A stretch of 64,000 nt of DNA from Ottelia alismoides (taxonomy: Eukaryota; Streptophyta; Magnoliopsida; Alismatales; Hydrocharitaceae). The position numbers and the translations under genes were made by a program. The DNA is taken from contig JAZKJV010003123.1 of NCBI GenBank assembly GCA_037367405.1, positions 1-64,000 of the forward strand, in the 5' to 3' direction. Positions 24,270-37,033 of the stretch are shown piece after piece. Positions within the stretch are counted from its first letter, which is position 1; each line of letters starts with the position of its first letter. The notes under the pieces were generated by a model, which had not been told where the DNA came from, did not search any database, and was given only the letters and a program-made list of their open reading frames with translations.

Positions 24270-26080
24270 ATTTGGTCATTATATTGGAATAGTATCCAAC
24301 ACATTCAATGCCGCAAATACAACTGTCCGAATTTAATTATTTGCTTTTTAGTTCATCACAACGTTATAATTATATTAATTTTTTGCTACTTGCGTGCAAA
24401 TTCCCAATAGGCAATTGAGAATCTCAATTGACAGGTGAAGAACCATTAATGGGCATTAATTAGTTATTGAAAGACCTCGAGATGCACGCATGTGTGATGG
24501 GTAGAGCAAGAGTAGTCCCTGTCCAATACAGGAGGGCCTAACCTAATCGACTAGGAAATTAACCCCACTTGTAGCATTTTCTTTGAGAAAAATATCAAAT
24601 TTCAATTGCCATTCGCAATCATACACCAACAAGTATAGTTTAGCCAACAATATCAGAGACTTGATAGATCGAAAAGAAACAACCGGGAGAGAGAGCCAAC
24701 GACAAGGTTTTGAGCATGAGATATAAATAACGATCAACAGGAAAGAAAGGAGAATATATACACTCCACTTGTGCCGCTTACTCGGACATCTTTGCTTTGT
24801 CCTCTTAGCTCTACTGCGGAGGAGGTGAAGTCATAATAAGTGACAACCTGCAATATCTGACTCAACTTAGCTGAAGTATGTATATAGCATATCCACTCAC
24901 AAAGTATTAAAATATGAAGGTTTAAACATAAGAAATGTATATTAGCGCTAAAAATGATAAATTTATTCAAAATGGAGTGCACATTAACGAATATGCCACA
25001 GAAGGCTCTAACATAGCGAGCTTTCCAGATGGGCCAGCAAGCCATGGCTACTTCAATTTTTTCTATCTTAAAATTTAACACTAGTTGATAAGGAACCTGA
25101 GATGTCAAAAAAGGATCGTAAAAGGGTCGTTCGGTTGAGAGGTTACCCTCTCTTTGGAGGAGTTATCTTCCAAAACCTATATTTCTACTCCTCATGCAAG
25201 GTCCGTCAAGGTTTATTTTAGTACCACGGATATTCCATATTCCAAGTTTATATGATCGATCGTGGGTGGCAATCATGTTCTTTATGCAAAACCACATGAT
25301 TTAGCACACCTATGGGTGAAACTGCTTTTACCAGAAACCAACATGGAAGTAAGATACAAGGTCACTACGCTACCAGAAATATTAGTTTAGGTCCTACATG
25401 TTGATATGCAACAAACTTAGGTGCTCCTTTTCTTGATTGATTATAGATACCTCGACCTCTCCTACAAAGACATCTCCATGTATGCTAGAACTACTTAATT
25501 TGACATTGCATAACCATATTCATCGAGCCCTTGTGAAATCCCCTCGAGGTGATAATCAAGCAGGTAGACCTCATGAATTGAGCAAGCTGGAGTAGTCCGA
25601 AAAGATCCCACTTCCCACAACAAACAATTTATGAGGCGTATAGCATCCAAATGCACGCCTACTTGTGGAGGAAACCATCTCCTCAGTTTATCATAGGTAA
25701 TTCTCTTCTCCTTCCTTTTTTTCTCTCATTGATTGTTCTAACGATTGTTATCCACCTATCTATTGTAATACGCTTCTTCTCTTTTAGTTCATTCTTCTGT
25801 TCTTTAGCTCTGTCTTGTTTATTTTATAATTCAATCCACACATGATTCATTTCACATCACACATCCACGTTTTCATGATTCCCCTTGCACATTATTCATC
25901 GTGGATGTAATCGACCCAAGATTTAGATCCCTTCCCTCCATTATACACTAGGATCCTCTTATACTCAATCCTATATACATGTAACTAGTTGGTATTAGAT
26001 CACATCCATCACCTTACTAGCATGAATACACTCGATGCTTCTTCTTTTATCATACCTACTCAATGTTAAAATGGGTTTGC
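24270..26080. other. No recognisable feature
   Basis: Mixed AT-rich sequence. The 124-codon minus-strand frame at 24,734-25,108 has no motif I know. CACTACGCTACCAGAAAT at about 25,356 could be a CACTA-type terminus, but no partner end was found. Confidence 0.3.
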
Positions 26081-29000
26081 TAGGGTTTGATTTACGTAAA
26101 GAAGAAGTGAAGTGTCGTTGTAATCGAAGATCCTTTCAAACAAATTATTGTTATTTTTGCGTAGTATAGATTACAAGATCGAACTCAAGGAGGTAAACTA
26201 TTCAATTAATGTAGATCGAGGATCATTAGTGATTAGTGTATTTCATTGTATTTTCAGTACCTTAGAAATGTATTGTGATTTTTTTGTCATTGTCAAACAT
26301 TTTTTTTATAATTCTGTGTTATTTTACATATACATATGTGAAATAGTATATAGATATATGATTTTATATTCTTTACGTATCTTATATTTTTGTTCCTTTT
26401 ATTTTCTTTATTTTTTATTTTGTATTTTATAATTGTTCGTAATACTAAAATAGAATTAGGTATTAAAAGTAAAATGAATAAATAGGCTATCTTTTGGATG
26501 TTTATAATAGATGTAAGATGCTCCAAAATTATGAATTAAAATGTTTGTACATTTTATATTTTTTATTATTATTTATTTTATTTATTATTTTCCATCTTTT
26601 TTTATTTTTGAAACCGATTTAAGTGAAAAATGGTGTATTTTTATTAAACTGTACTATTTTTGTTTGTTTAAAATAGTATATGGAGTGAAAATTTTGGATT
26701 TTATTTTTTATACATTATTTGAATATACTCACATCCCATGGGAGCCTAGCCAATATAGTTAAATATCCCCATACATGCATAAGAAGGATGATCGTGATTG
26801 TTAATTGCTTTGAATACTAGTTTTTGAATTTGTATTGGTGTTGCTCCATTCTTTTCTTTGTTGCCTTGACATTTTTTATTTTTCAACAAACGTAGAATCT
26901 TTTTTCCCATCATTATTTTGTATCACTTTCCTTTTGTTTCTTGTAATTCACAAAACCATACGAAGTGTTATATCAAAACTCACTACTCCATCATTGAACT
27001 TCACAGTCAATGGACAATGTTACAGCCACTCTAGTAACAAATGTAGAATGATATGGTACTTCACACTTCTTATTTAAATTGAGATTAGCGCAAACTAAAA
27101 GACATGGTTTGATCTAATATTTTTAGAGTACTAGGGATGACTTGAAGTAATCTTATTACACACATAGTTGTATCTCGAACACAATCTCATGGAACCCAAA
27201 ACATTAAGTAGCATGACCTGAAGCATCTAAATTACAATTCCTAATCAAGTTCTTGTGAACATAAGTGGAATAAGTCCATGAGAAATCTTGTTCTTTTAGA
27301 TCTTTTCCAAGTCTTTGGTTAAAAACTAAACTTATTCTGTAAAAAGTGTAATGCAAGATGTGTTTTACAATTTTTATATCGATTTTATGTGTTGTACATA
27401 TTTTCTATATTTTTAACTATTTATCCATTTTCATAGATTTTATAAATATGAATTTAATGAATTGAATATATACATTCTACATGTTTTATGTACATTTTTT
27501 AAAAACATTTATAAAGTTTTAAAACATAATATTTATATAAGTATATACACTTTTGTAGATAATTTTGTATTTTGTAAAGATTTTATATATACAACTTGTA
27601 ATATATTATTTCAAGGATTTTAATTAAATATTTTGAAAAAAAATATAAAAAGCATTTTAACTCAATTTTCATGGGTTTTGAACTTCACCAATTTCCATCT
27701 CTTTAAGTATGTTTTCTTATTGTAGCACGAGATAGAAATGATCATTGAAAATCACATAAGATATAATTTCTAAAATTAATCCTAGTGGTCAATTGTTTAG
27801 TTTACTTAGGAAAGTACCAAGGTCAAACTCAAGTATGCAAAATATGGGTTTAGTCTCAATTCAGATAAAATATCGACTAAGATTTTCAAATAATATTTTT
27901 CATAATTTTTGGTAATTATTATTTTATTTTTGAAGAGGGAATGAATGAGATCTAGGTATTAATGTAACTTTCTAACAAGTTTTTCAATCAATTGTTTTGA
28001 ATAGAAAATTAAGATAAAAAATGAATTCTAATAATTTTCCTGTAAACTATATGCATAGAAGTATGAATGGGGTATTTTTGTAAATTGTTCAATGAAATGG
28101 AAAATAAAGATGCAATGATGAATATTTTGGGTCTTTCAAATTAAAAAAATGAGAGTGTATTATTTTACAAAATTAAAAATAATATGGAAATTTAAGATGA
28201 AATGAAACTACTGTATGTTTTGAATTTTAGGATATGAAATGGATGAGATGAAAAAAGTAGTTGCACAAATACCTTATTTAGCAATTGATGAAGTTTTAGG
28301 CCAACTAAGTGATCTCAAAAAAATCCAAGAAATTGTATTTCATATCGCAATAAAAAATGTACACAAAGAAATTTTTTTCATAATATAATGCAACTAAATC
28401 AATTAAAAAATCTTTTGCCCAATACACCAAATAATTTACATAGGACACAAATATCACTGAAATTCAATGTTCCAATGTCAAAGTTTGAAATTCAACTCCC
28501 TTTCAAATTCCTATTTTTGCATATTTTTCTGAGATAAATATGATTTAATATTGAATAAAGACTCACAAAACCACTGCTGACTTCCAAAAAAATCATAACT
28601 AAATAAATAAAGGTCCTCTGATTCACCCCATATGTCATTTGAAAACTATTTGGTCTATCCAATAAAATAAAAATTAGAATTTTGGGGTAAGTAATGCATA
28701 AGATATAAATAAATCATTCTAGAGGTATAAATGCAAATAAAATATTTAAATATAATTTGGCTTAGCTTCTGAATGGTTTGTAATTTATTATCAATAATCT
28801 CGATGAGTGTTATTGCCAATTCCCAAAAGGAGTAGTATTTTTTAATGATTCTTGGAAGCATAAGTGTCCTTTCAATTATTACCATGCACGTGAGGTGAGT
28901 CACATGCAGATATCGACTTCCTCTAAGGACGGCATGTGAGGTAGTCTATACCTCTAGGTGGAGAAAGATCCAAAATTGAGAATGCTTGTCCTTGGACGGC

Positions 29001-29750
29001 ATTGATGCTCTTAATTCTACTTGACGAGATCTGATTTAAGGGCCCTTGATGATCGAGTAAATGTCCCTTCAATCAAGAATAGATGGTTGAGGCTCTTTGA
29101 TGTGCGAATGGTGATGGTGATTCTACCCATGAATCAGATGATGGACCATTCTCATGAGAATGACTTGGATGAATAATTCCTTTATCTAATAAAGTTTGTG
29201 CGTAGAGAGGCTTATGTCTCTTCCTTTCATCTCCAATAGTTCCTTTCCTTCCTAGGGCACATCCTTTTCTCCTAAGGTTTAAGATGCTCGTCCAAAGTTG
29301 CATCCGGATACATACAAAGATGAAGGTGACTCAAACCTCTATGGTTCGATCTATCATTGGGATTCTAGAGAAAAGAATGGGTAGGTAGAGCTCCTGTAGA
29401 AGGTGGTGGAACTGGAGTCTATAGACAGAAGGGGGTTTGCGGAAGGTAGAAAGAGAAGGCATGAGGGTTATCGAGGTAGAGATGTTTTTTATCTATTGGA
29501 GTTGGTGGTTTAAATGGAGACAAAGATGCGTAAAAGAGGAAACAACGAAGAAAAATGACATTTGATGGAGATCACAAAGTTACGGATGAAAAAGAAAAAA
29601 TTATGAAGAAGAAGAAAGAGAAGAAAGGGTATGCATGAAGGTGGTGTTCTTCTGATGGTTGTGGATCTCGTCAGAGGTCTGTTGATCTCCTCCTTTGATT
29701 AGCATGGACGAACAAAGTTGAGAGGCTCCACTATCATGTCTATGGAGCAG
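26080..29750 (-). mobile_element. Decayed family-W LTR (copy D), minus strand
   Basis: Near its lower end it matches copy C': GATCGAACTCAAGGAGG at about 26,178 against GATCGAACTCATGGAGG at about 6,000, with a similar following phrase. Further up, the complementary 'AGAGGTATAAATGCAAAT' phrase (28,720) belongs to the ATTTGCA...CCCCT repeats, and a GC-richer part (28,900-29,700) corresponds to the promoter/leader part of the LTR. Its position below the minus-strand internal region at 30,080-32,068 makes it the likely 3' LTR of that old element. The ends are approximate and no primer site follows, as expected for a 3' LTR. Confidence 0.45.
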
Positions 29751-30080
29751 AAATTGTTAGCCATGTAAGCCCGGGGTGAACCATTCCTATAATAAATATT
29801 ATTGTAATCTTTGATATATCAATAAAGGTTATTGATTTATTTCACTCCTTGTTTAAGATTAAATAAATGAATGCACTTATAAGGTCCTTTACTTCAATTA
29901 GGGTTGTTCACCATGACCATCTTAATAAGCATACGACTATTGATTCAATGGTTGAATCACAGAGGATGGTGCTTGGATGATATCTAAAGTGTTAGATTGA
30001 GGACTCATCAAGCACCATTAAATGATTGTTAAGAGATGATCTCTAGTCTGATAAGGAGATGGCACTCATCCTCTAACAAG
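29750..30080. other. Unassigned insertion between LTR D and its internal region
   Basis: About 330 bp with no match to the intact element. TATCAATAAAGGTTATTGAT at about 29,818 resembles the polyadenylation part of copia LTRs. Probably a fragment of another element. Confidence 0.3.
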
Positions 30081-32068
30081 GTAACTATAATACCCCGGTC
30101 CAACACTTCTTTCCTCAAGGAGTGGGGTATTCCCTTCTAAGTTCAAGTGCAACCATCTCAGGAAGAGTGGGTAGAGAAGAGAATGGATTGTGACCAGTGT
30201 AGTCACATATCCATGGATCTTCACTAGTGTAGCCAAGTCTCCAGTTGCATGCTTCCTTGGTATAAGACTTTGAAGCATATGCCTTGAAAATATACGCGCT
30301 CTAACATGCATTTTATTTTCAATCAGGCATGTCCCCTATTTTGAAGTTCTTTCTTTTTCATTATTTTTTCTTTTTCCCTTTTTTACATATATACAAGGTG
30401 AAGCATGTACATAAGGAGATTTTCTTCTTGATCCAGTAGACTATCCCTCTTTTGAAGCTTTATTACAACCCACAACATCTCGTCATTAGACTTCAATGCC
30501 ACTAGATTAGGTTGAGATGAACTAAGGAGGACGGATGTTTCCACCAGTGTGTTACTCCAAGCCAAAGGATTCTACCTCCTCTTCACCTCATCAATGAAGA
30601 GCTAAGTGCATGGTGCTTGTCCAAGTTAGGTCACTGTCTAAAAGAATCATATGTATGTATGAAATATTCTATTAGACCACTCAAGATGACATGTGAACAT
30701 GGTCTTGTGGACTCAAAGAATTAAGTCGCTCGACCTGAAAAATCTTAACTCTAGTTCCTATAAGGTTCCTCCGAAATTAGGTATATTAAGGTCAAATCAA
30801 ATCCATCATCGGTTTCTGTTCATAACTCGGTTCAGAACCCGCTAACTTTCCACGTTGCATATGCAAGATATGCAAATGAAATGTAGATGATATGCGTTGT
30901 ATATGAATGATGTGCAAGATGGATTTTTTGAATACAAGAATGATATGCAAGATTAAATAAGAAGCTTTATTAATTCCTTTGGTATATCTCTTATTTTACA
31001 ACAAATTTTACAAAAAATATTATATACAAGTAATTTACATTTTATATGCAATATACAAGCATACATGTATTTTAGAAAAATGTTTTTTTTCAATTTTTAC
31101 TCATCCCGTAATTATTACATAATATATACAAAAATACGTGAAAGTATAAGGTATGGATAAAGTATATACGTAATATATACACGCATCTATGTACTTAGCA
31201 TGTGTTATGTCATCAAAGCACAAGAAGCGAAGAAAAGACATAGTTCATGCTAAGAGTAGGAGAATTAAAATAACAAAAAGTATAGAAGTCGACTTGCCCC
31301 CTATACTTAGGCTCTGGTCAGCCTAAGTTTAGAAGAAGAGCAAAAATGGGGTGGTCGAGATCAGAAGGACAATGAATGAATATATATACATGGTGGGCAT
31401 TGCCCCACCCTATACTTAGGCTATAGTCAGCCTAAGTCTATGACAAGAGTAAGTGTGAGAACTGATGAGATCTAGAGAATATACAAGAATCAAGAAGTTC
31501 TGTGACAAACCTTCTTGTAAGAGCGAGCAAGTGGGTAATATACATATGTGTCGTTGTCAGATTCGTCCTCAGAGGAATAATAGTGAGGTGAAGGGATCAT
31601 CCAACAAGGGTCTACACTCGGATGCTTGCTCAGATATGGTTTAAAAACAACCGAACTGAGCTCACTCATATAAATCACCTCATCTGGACCTGATGAGGAC
31701 TCCTCAAAAAGTTCCTTCAATGGTATGTTGAAGGAAACTTTCTTATTCGATTTTCTAGAACCTGAAGCATTGAAAGGGATAGGAGAGTGATGTGTCTTGA
31801 GGGGTTTGGGGGAACACCTCGAGTAATCAATTCGTGACTTCCTCTCACTAGATAATTGACTAGAGGAAAGAGCAACCATGCTTTTGGGTGGGGTCAATTC
31901 AGTCCTGGTTGTCTGCTTTGAAGGTATGGAATGTGGTGCGGTGCTGACCATGGCTTCCTAATCAGAGGAGTCATCATATAGATTGTAAATTTCCTGAAGG
32001 GTCAGCACACATCTCGGGTAGAAGCTAGTGTTCTCAATTGTCTGGGCAATGATGGTCTCATTTATCAG
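30080..32068 (-). mobile_element. Old family-W relative, 3' internal part, minus strand
   Basis: Its complement aligns in order with the 3' untranslated part of the intact element: 30,690-30,790 with 40,375-40,440, 30,390-30,580 with 40,640-40,760, and 30,085-30,150 with 41,010-41,095. Two minus-strand hairpins carrying the TAAGTATAGGG motif are at about 31,296-31,332 and 31,406-31,440. It continues, after the young insertion, at 45,121. The frames in it are interrupted, so it is an old, dead copy. Confidence 0.8.
31490..32068 (-). pseudogene. Interrupted ORF of the old element, 3' part
   Basis: On the minus strand one frame is open from 45,187 down to 45,121. If the 13-kb element and one copy of its ATAAT duplication are removed, it continues from 32,073 to a TAG at 31,958-31,960, exactly 60 codons in all. 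After that single stop the same frame stays open for at least 153 more codons (31,951-31,490). The product is serine- and proline-rich early, with a basic patch near KKVSFN, and acidic near the end (SSEDESDNDTY). I recognise no domain. It lies immediately upstream of the hairpins, as the acidic ORF does in the young element, so the two may be positional equivalents. Function unknown. Confidence 0.6.
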
Positions 32069-32073
32069 ATAAT
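32069..32073. repeat. Target-site duplication ATAAT, left
   Basis: ATAAT directly before the 5' LTR. The identical ATAAT at 45,116-45,120 follows the 3' LTR. Five bases is the standard duplication made by gypsy-type integrases. Confidence 0.95.
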
Positions 32074-33036
32074 TGATGAATACCCATTCATCACTCTTTA
32101 TTCTTATATTTTAGCTACAAAAACCTATGCAAATGCATGTAGATATGTGTAAATAGGAATAATTAACAAAAGCATGCATCTTGTAAAAATATGTAATTAG
32201 CATGTTTTTGTGCAAAAATAAAAGAATAAAGAGTAAAAAGAAAAAGAGGGAAATATTTAGAATAAATATTGAGCAATCTAACCCAAGGGAGGGCTCAGCA
32301 TGGGCCTGACCGCATAAAAAGCCAAGTAGAGGGAGATAGGTGCTCATGTGTAAATACCTATGTAAATAAATAAATTATATTTTCCTCACCCAAAAATATG
32401 CTTGTACATATTTTGTATATATTTAGGAACTATTAAAAACAAAACAAAAATTTAAAAATCAAAAATTCAAAAATGCCCTTTCACCATGTACATAAACCAT
32501 GCTCCCTTATTTATTTAACCTTATAAATAAATAAAATTATTTTCTAAACTTTTTGTAAATATTCCATGTTACATATTGTAAAAAAATAAAATAACAAGAA
32601 TCAAAACAAAAAGCAAATAAAAATAACAAAATTTAAAATACAAAAATACATTGTATATACCATGTATATAAATGTATATAACTATTTATTTCACCTATGT
32701 GTATAAATAATAAAAATAAAATAAAAATATCCTTTTATTCCTCATTTTATTCTATAAATAAATAAACTATAAAATGAGAATAAAAATGCACAAAAATAAC
32801 AATTAAAAATCAAAAATCAAAAACCTACCTATTGTATATATACCTATGTATAGCTATATATTGTAAATACCTTATTTTTATTTCCAAAAATTAATTAAAA
32901 ATCACCAAAAAATAGAAAAAAATAAAATAAAAATATTTTGTGTTTTAAGTTTTTGCTAATTCCGTCATTTTCTAGCCTAAATAAATAAGTCAAGTTTTAT
33001 TTGCCTGGCGGGCTCTGATTGGTCCACGGGGGATTG

Positions 33037-33051
33037 TTGACCCCCGGTCAA
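33037..33051. promoter_or_regulatory. Inverted W-box pair in 5' LTR
   Basis: TTGAC-N5-GTCAA at the left edge of the GC-rich block. The 3' LTR has the same at 42,421-42,435. Confidence 0.5.
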
Positions 33052-34309
33052 CTCTCCCCCCAGGACCACCAGAGCCGGGTATGTCTCGCCCGACCCGATT
33101 TCACCATCTTCCACCCGCCTAACCCGGCCGCCATTTACCCAGACCCCGGGCTCCGATTAACCTCAGATCATCCTGGACCCTCGCCCGGGGTGGGTTTGGA
33201 GGATCCGAGCTCTGTGCGACCCGTCCGACCTCCTTCTTCTCGGATCTTCCACACTATTTAGTGTCGTCACCGGCGACCTATTCACGCCATCTTTGGATCC
33301 CTGCTCGCCGCCAAGGAGCTCCTCCGGACCACCCGAGTGACAGGCGAGTGTTTTGGAGTGGAAGCGAGGCCCGAGTCGCCCGGAATCCACTGATCCGGTG
33401 GTAATCGCCGCCGTGCGCCGCCGCGTGCGCGCTCAGCCTCGGGGAAGCGACGCCCCTTGCAGGCAATGACCAGAAGCTCGCCGAGCTTCAGCCCAGTCGA
33501 CAGCAGCCATCAGGTAGCTTAGTTAGGCCATAGATTAGCTTAGTTTCGATTTTTCGCATTTCATTAGTTTTAGCTCCGCCGCCTCCGCCAGCCGTTTCCG
33601 TCTACCCATCTGACCATCCGACACCACCACCACCTTCGCCTGACTCCTCTCCACCTTCTCCGCCCTTCGCTCCCCCTGGCTCACCCCGGAGCAGGGTATC
33701 AACTCTCCTCCCTCCGCCGCTCGCCGGAGAGCCATCGCATCGCATCACCGATCACCTTTCGCCCGCTCTGACGGGTCGAGGCAGTTTGCCCTCGACCCCT
33801 CTTTCTTTCTGTGCAGGTTTCCAGGTCTATCGACCTCATCTGGAGGTCGGAGCTTCTTGGCACAGCAGCTCCAGGTGGTTCACGTCGCTGGAGCTCTTCT
33901 GAGCTTCCGGCCTTCATCGGAGTGGAGCATCGGGTGCGGGACTTCACGGCGAAGCTCCCCAGCCCCTCAGAGGTATCAGACGAGGACCCCCGCGCGCACA
34001 GAGGGCCGGCGAAAGTCGCCGGCGAGCAGTTCTTCCAGGGTCTTCAGCAACCGTCCGATCAGCCTCGACCTCCAGTTTTCATCTCATCCATTCATTCTCG
34101 AGGAGCAGTCACCGTCAGATCTATTTGAGGTTCGATCTCCACCGTCGATCCAGCGCAGCTCAGCCACTTCTCCCAGCCACCGTCCGATCTGCAACGTGGC
34201 AGCGCCTGGACCGTCCGTTCACTGCGAGGGCTTCAGCGTTGGAGCGCCACTCGTTACCAACCGTCCATCCAGCCACGTGGCGCTCATCCGCCCCTCGACA
34301 TTAATAAAG

Positions 34310-34800
34310 GGGTAATTTACTTAGGACCCCCTCGTAGTTTGTGTTTTTAATCCTAGTCCTGTAAATATTTTAGTCGTTTTATTTACGTAGGGTAAATTGC
34401 ACCTCGGACCTTGTGCTTGTCTTTATTTGCATCGATACCCCTGTGCATGTGAGTACACGTGCTTCGTCACGTGTTTAGTTGGGTTATTTGCATCTTTTAT
34501 CCCGTAGTTCTGGATGGTGATTGAATGAATATATACTTTGTGGTATTTGCATTTCTACCCCTGTGAGCATTTTATTTGAACATGTGCGGATTTTAGTGGG
34601 TTATTTGCGCCCAAGCCCCTGGACTTTTTGGTACGAGTTACCAAAAGGTCCAAGAACTTGGTTTTTATTACCAGAAGGTCCCTGAGTGCCCCAGTCACGC
34701 GCCACGCGCGTGAGTTGCTGGGAAAGTTGCACCTGGACCCCCAGAGCTTTTGGTATTTGCACTTTGGTCCCTGTGCACAGTGCCCCCTTTTGGATTTTGA
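34310..34800 (+). repeat. Array of degenerate ATTTGCA...CCCTGT phrases
   Basis: About ten short units spaced 25-90 bp follow one pattern: ATTTGCA (or AATTGCA/GTTGCA), 6-10 bases, then (A/T)CCCCTG or GTCCCTG. Examples begin near 34,392, 34,428, 34,489, 34,547, 34,604 and 34,752. Corresponding arrays are in the 3' LTR (43,700-44,180), copy A (600-900), copy B (3,890-4,110) and the solo LTR (51,120-51,440). Role unknown. Confidence 0.65.
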
Positions 34801-35731
34801 ATAAAATATCAATCACCTCCAAATCCAACGAAAATTTGACACATGGCTCCTGCCATGGTGTAGGATTTTTGTAGATTTTTGAGGACATTTCTAAGTTGAT
34901 TTATTATTTTTAAAAATTCAAAACAGCTATTTTTGGCACTGTTTCACTTGAAAAATCACAAAAAATATAAAAACACCCCCAAAAAGTCTATAAAAATTAG
35001 TTACTGTTCTTTGTGTGTTGTTTGATTTTCTAGCCAATTTTGGCTATTTTTCATTGAGTAAAACCCCTAAAAATCTAAAAACACCTAAAAACTCATAAAA
35101 ATCATATTAAATAACCTAAAAATCCAAAAACAATAATTTTGGTGCTCAAATTTTCCTTATTTTCTCTAGAATACAGGAAAATTACCTCCAGGGCCATCTG
35201 AGATCCTTAAATATTTTATTTTTGGGTTTTGGGCCTTGTTGGACAGTACCCTTTGTTTTTAGCACTGTTTGATTTTTAGAAAATAAAATACACTTTATAA
35301 AAATCCCAAAAAATTCACCAAAAACACTTAAAAACCTAAAAAACCATAAAAACAATTTTTCTTGAATTTTTGCTTGATTTTTGATGCTTTAAATAAATTG
35401 CTCAAGTGTGCTTGTTTTTGCTTTTCTCATTTTCTTCATATATTAAAAATTTTCAAAAAAATCTAAAAATCATTAAAAATCACTAAAAATATTTTCTCTG
35501 TATTTTATCTCATTTTGACTACTTCGTAGGCCTTTGGCCAACCCGTGCTCCTTGTGTTCGACCCTGGGAGCTATACCAGGTTAATCCCATAGCTAGGACC
35601 GCACTTTGTGTTTCATCTCTGATTTATTTCGCGGTTCGATTTTTTTCTTGATATACTTAGCCCGAGTGATTGAGGTCGCGACGACCTTTATCTCTGTACC
35701 TTTACCTTAGTCGCTCGGGCGGTTATCAGAA

Positions 35732-35749
35732 TGGCGCCGTTGCCGGGGA
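35732..35749 (+). other. Primer-binding site, tRNA-Asp
   Basis: TGGCGCCGTTGCCGGGGA starts three bases after the 5' LTR. It is the exact complement of the 3' end of plant tRNA-Asp(GUC) including CCA, as I know that tRNA. It primes minus-strand DNA synthesis. Confidence 0.9.
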
Positions 35750-37033
35750 TCACGGCTTAGTAGTCACTTTTAGATTTTTCCGCGGTTTTTGATTTTCGCG
35801 GCTTTTTGCACAGATTTTTGTATATATATATTTTTTTGATATTTTTGAATAATTTTGGACTGACCACTTTTCTTTCTTTTTCTTGCGAGGGCCCGAGGAG
35901 CGAGGGCGGCATTCCTAGGAGCGCCGGAGCACCCGAGCGAAGCGGAGGCGGCTTCTTTCTTCACGAAGCCGCAGGAGAGAGCGAGAGAGGGAGAGCTGAG
36001 TGGGTGAGGGTAGTTTAGAACTATTTCATTATTGTTGTAATAATACAGGGACCTTAGACCTTGGACTGCTTGGACACTCTCGGGTCTGTTTCGCCGAGCA
36101 CCGGTGTGCTTGGGGGACCCTTTAGGACTTTAGCAGTTTTTCGCGGTTTTTTCGCGGCTTTTTCTACTCTTTTACTGCCTTTCCGGTGTTTACGCGGCTT
36201 TTTGATCGAGCCCCTAGCTGTAGGATTTTCTGGTGCTTGTGCCGTAATAGTAGGATCCACACACTTAATTGACTTATCTGTTCCTATAGATCGTTAATTG
36301 GACCTACTAATAATAAATAATAAAAATAACTTAGTCGCTTTCCTGAGAGCCTACGCGCCGCGAGCCCGCCCCACAAGCGCTACTCCTGAACTCGACCTGT
36401 CGAGAAGAGGAGGGGTGGGCCAAGACCGGACTCTTTGGATCGAGGGCGAGTGACTAAGTTAGACGGTTCTGCGCTAGGAATTGCTCATTTAGGACTCGGT
36501 TTTTCCCGTTGCATCATTTAGGTAGTTTATTTCCTGTCTTTAAATTCTGCGCGGATCATATTGCATGTAGAGTGCTGGAGTCAGGTATGCCTTCCTTACT
36601 TTGCATGCATCATTGATTTCATCGCGCATCGGCTTTTTCGTCTTCTCCCCCCTGTTTTCGGACTTAATAATCAGGAGAACCGAAAAATTCGTTAGGCCTT
36701 TTGTTTGCTTTGAAAAATATTAAAAAGAAAAACAATAAAATCGGGACTGCTAATCATACTTGACCTAAAAGACACTTCACTGAAAATCTGTCTTGGGGAG
36801 AGTAACCCCCTCCTTGTCTGGTTTGGATGAGCGAGAGAGTGATCCGCACATTAGGATAGAGCCTCCGATCTTTTCTTGACTGATTACCGGCTTTCAGTAC
36901 GGGACAGTCAGTTGAGAAAGATCTGGATACCTAGTGACCTCACGTAATCGCTCTGATAGACTGGATGATCACCTAAAATAAAATCGACAAGATAACTGAC
37001 CGATCCCTTCGGTCTTCAGCTCTGTGTGCGTAG
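35750..37033 (+). other. Untranslated leader of the young element
   Basis: No supported coding frame. GCGGTTTTT/GCGGCTTTTT phrases recur at about 35,780-35,805 and 36,135-36,200. The stretch around 36,560-36,640 (GCATGTAGAG, CATCATTGATTTCATC) is matched on the minus strand in the old element near 47,190-47,260, so the leader is partly conserved and may hold the packaging signal. Confidence 0.5.

Larger units (their letters stand above)
32074..35728 (+). repeat. 5' LTR, 3,655 bp
   Basis: Three zones: an AT-rich left part (to about 33,000), a sharply bounded GC-rich block (33,003-34,320) with the W-box pair and presumably promoter and leader, and a right part with repeated 'ATTTGCA...CCCTG' phrases (34,310-34,800) followed by CAAAAAT-rich sequence. 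It ends GGTTATCA. The 75-176 codon frames in the GC block occur in both LTRs but differ by frameshifts between them (33,811-34,315 versus 43,165-43,702), so they are not conserved proteins. Confidence 0.95.

Noticed and set aside
25356..25373. CACTACGCTACCAGAAAT as a CACTA transposon end
   Set aside because: No inverted partner, 3-bp duplication or subterminal repeats found.
33019..34315. Several ORFs of 75-152 codons in the GC-rich part of the 5' LTR, on both strands
   Set aside because: The 3' LTR has the same region with indels that change the frames (43,165-43,702). They overlap each other and show no domain, so they are by-products of GC-rich sequence.
35732..35749. Possible tRNA gene at the tRNA-Asp-like sequence
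   Set aside because: Only the 18-nt complement of the tRNA 3' end is present. No cloverleaf surrounds it, so it is a primer-binding site.
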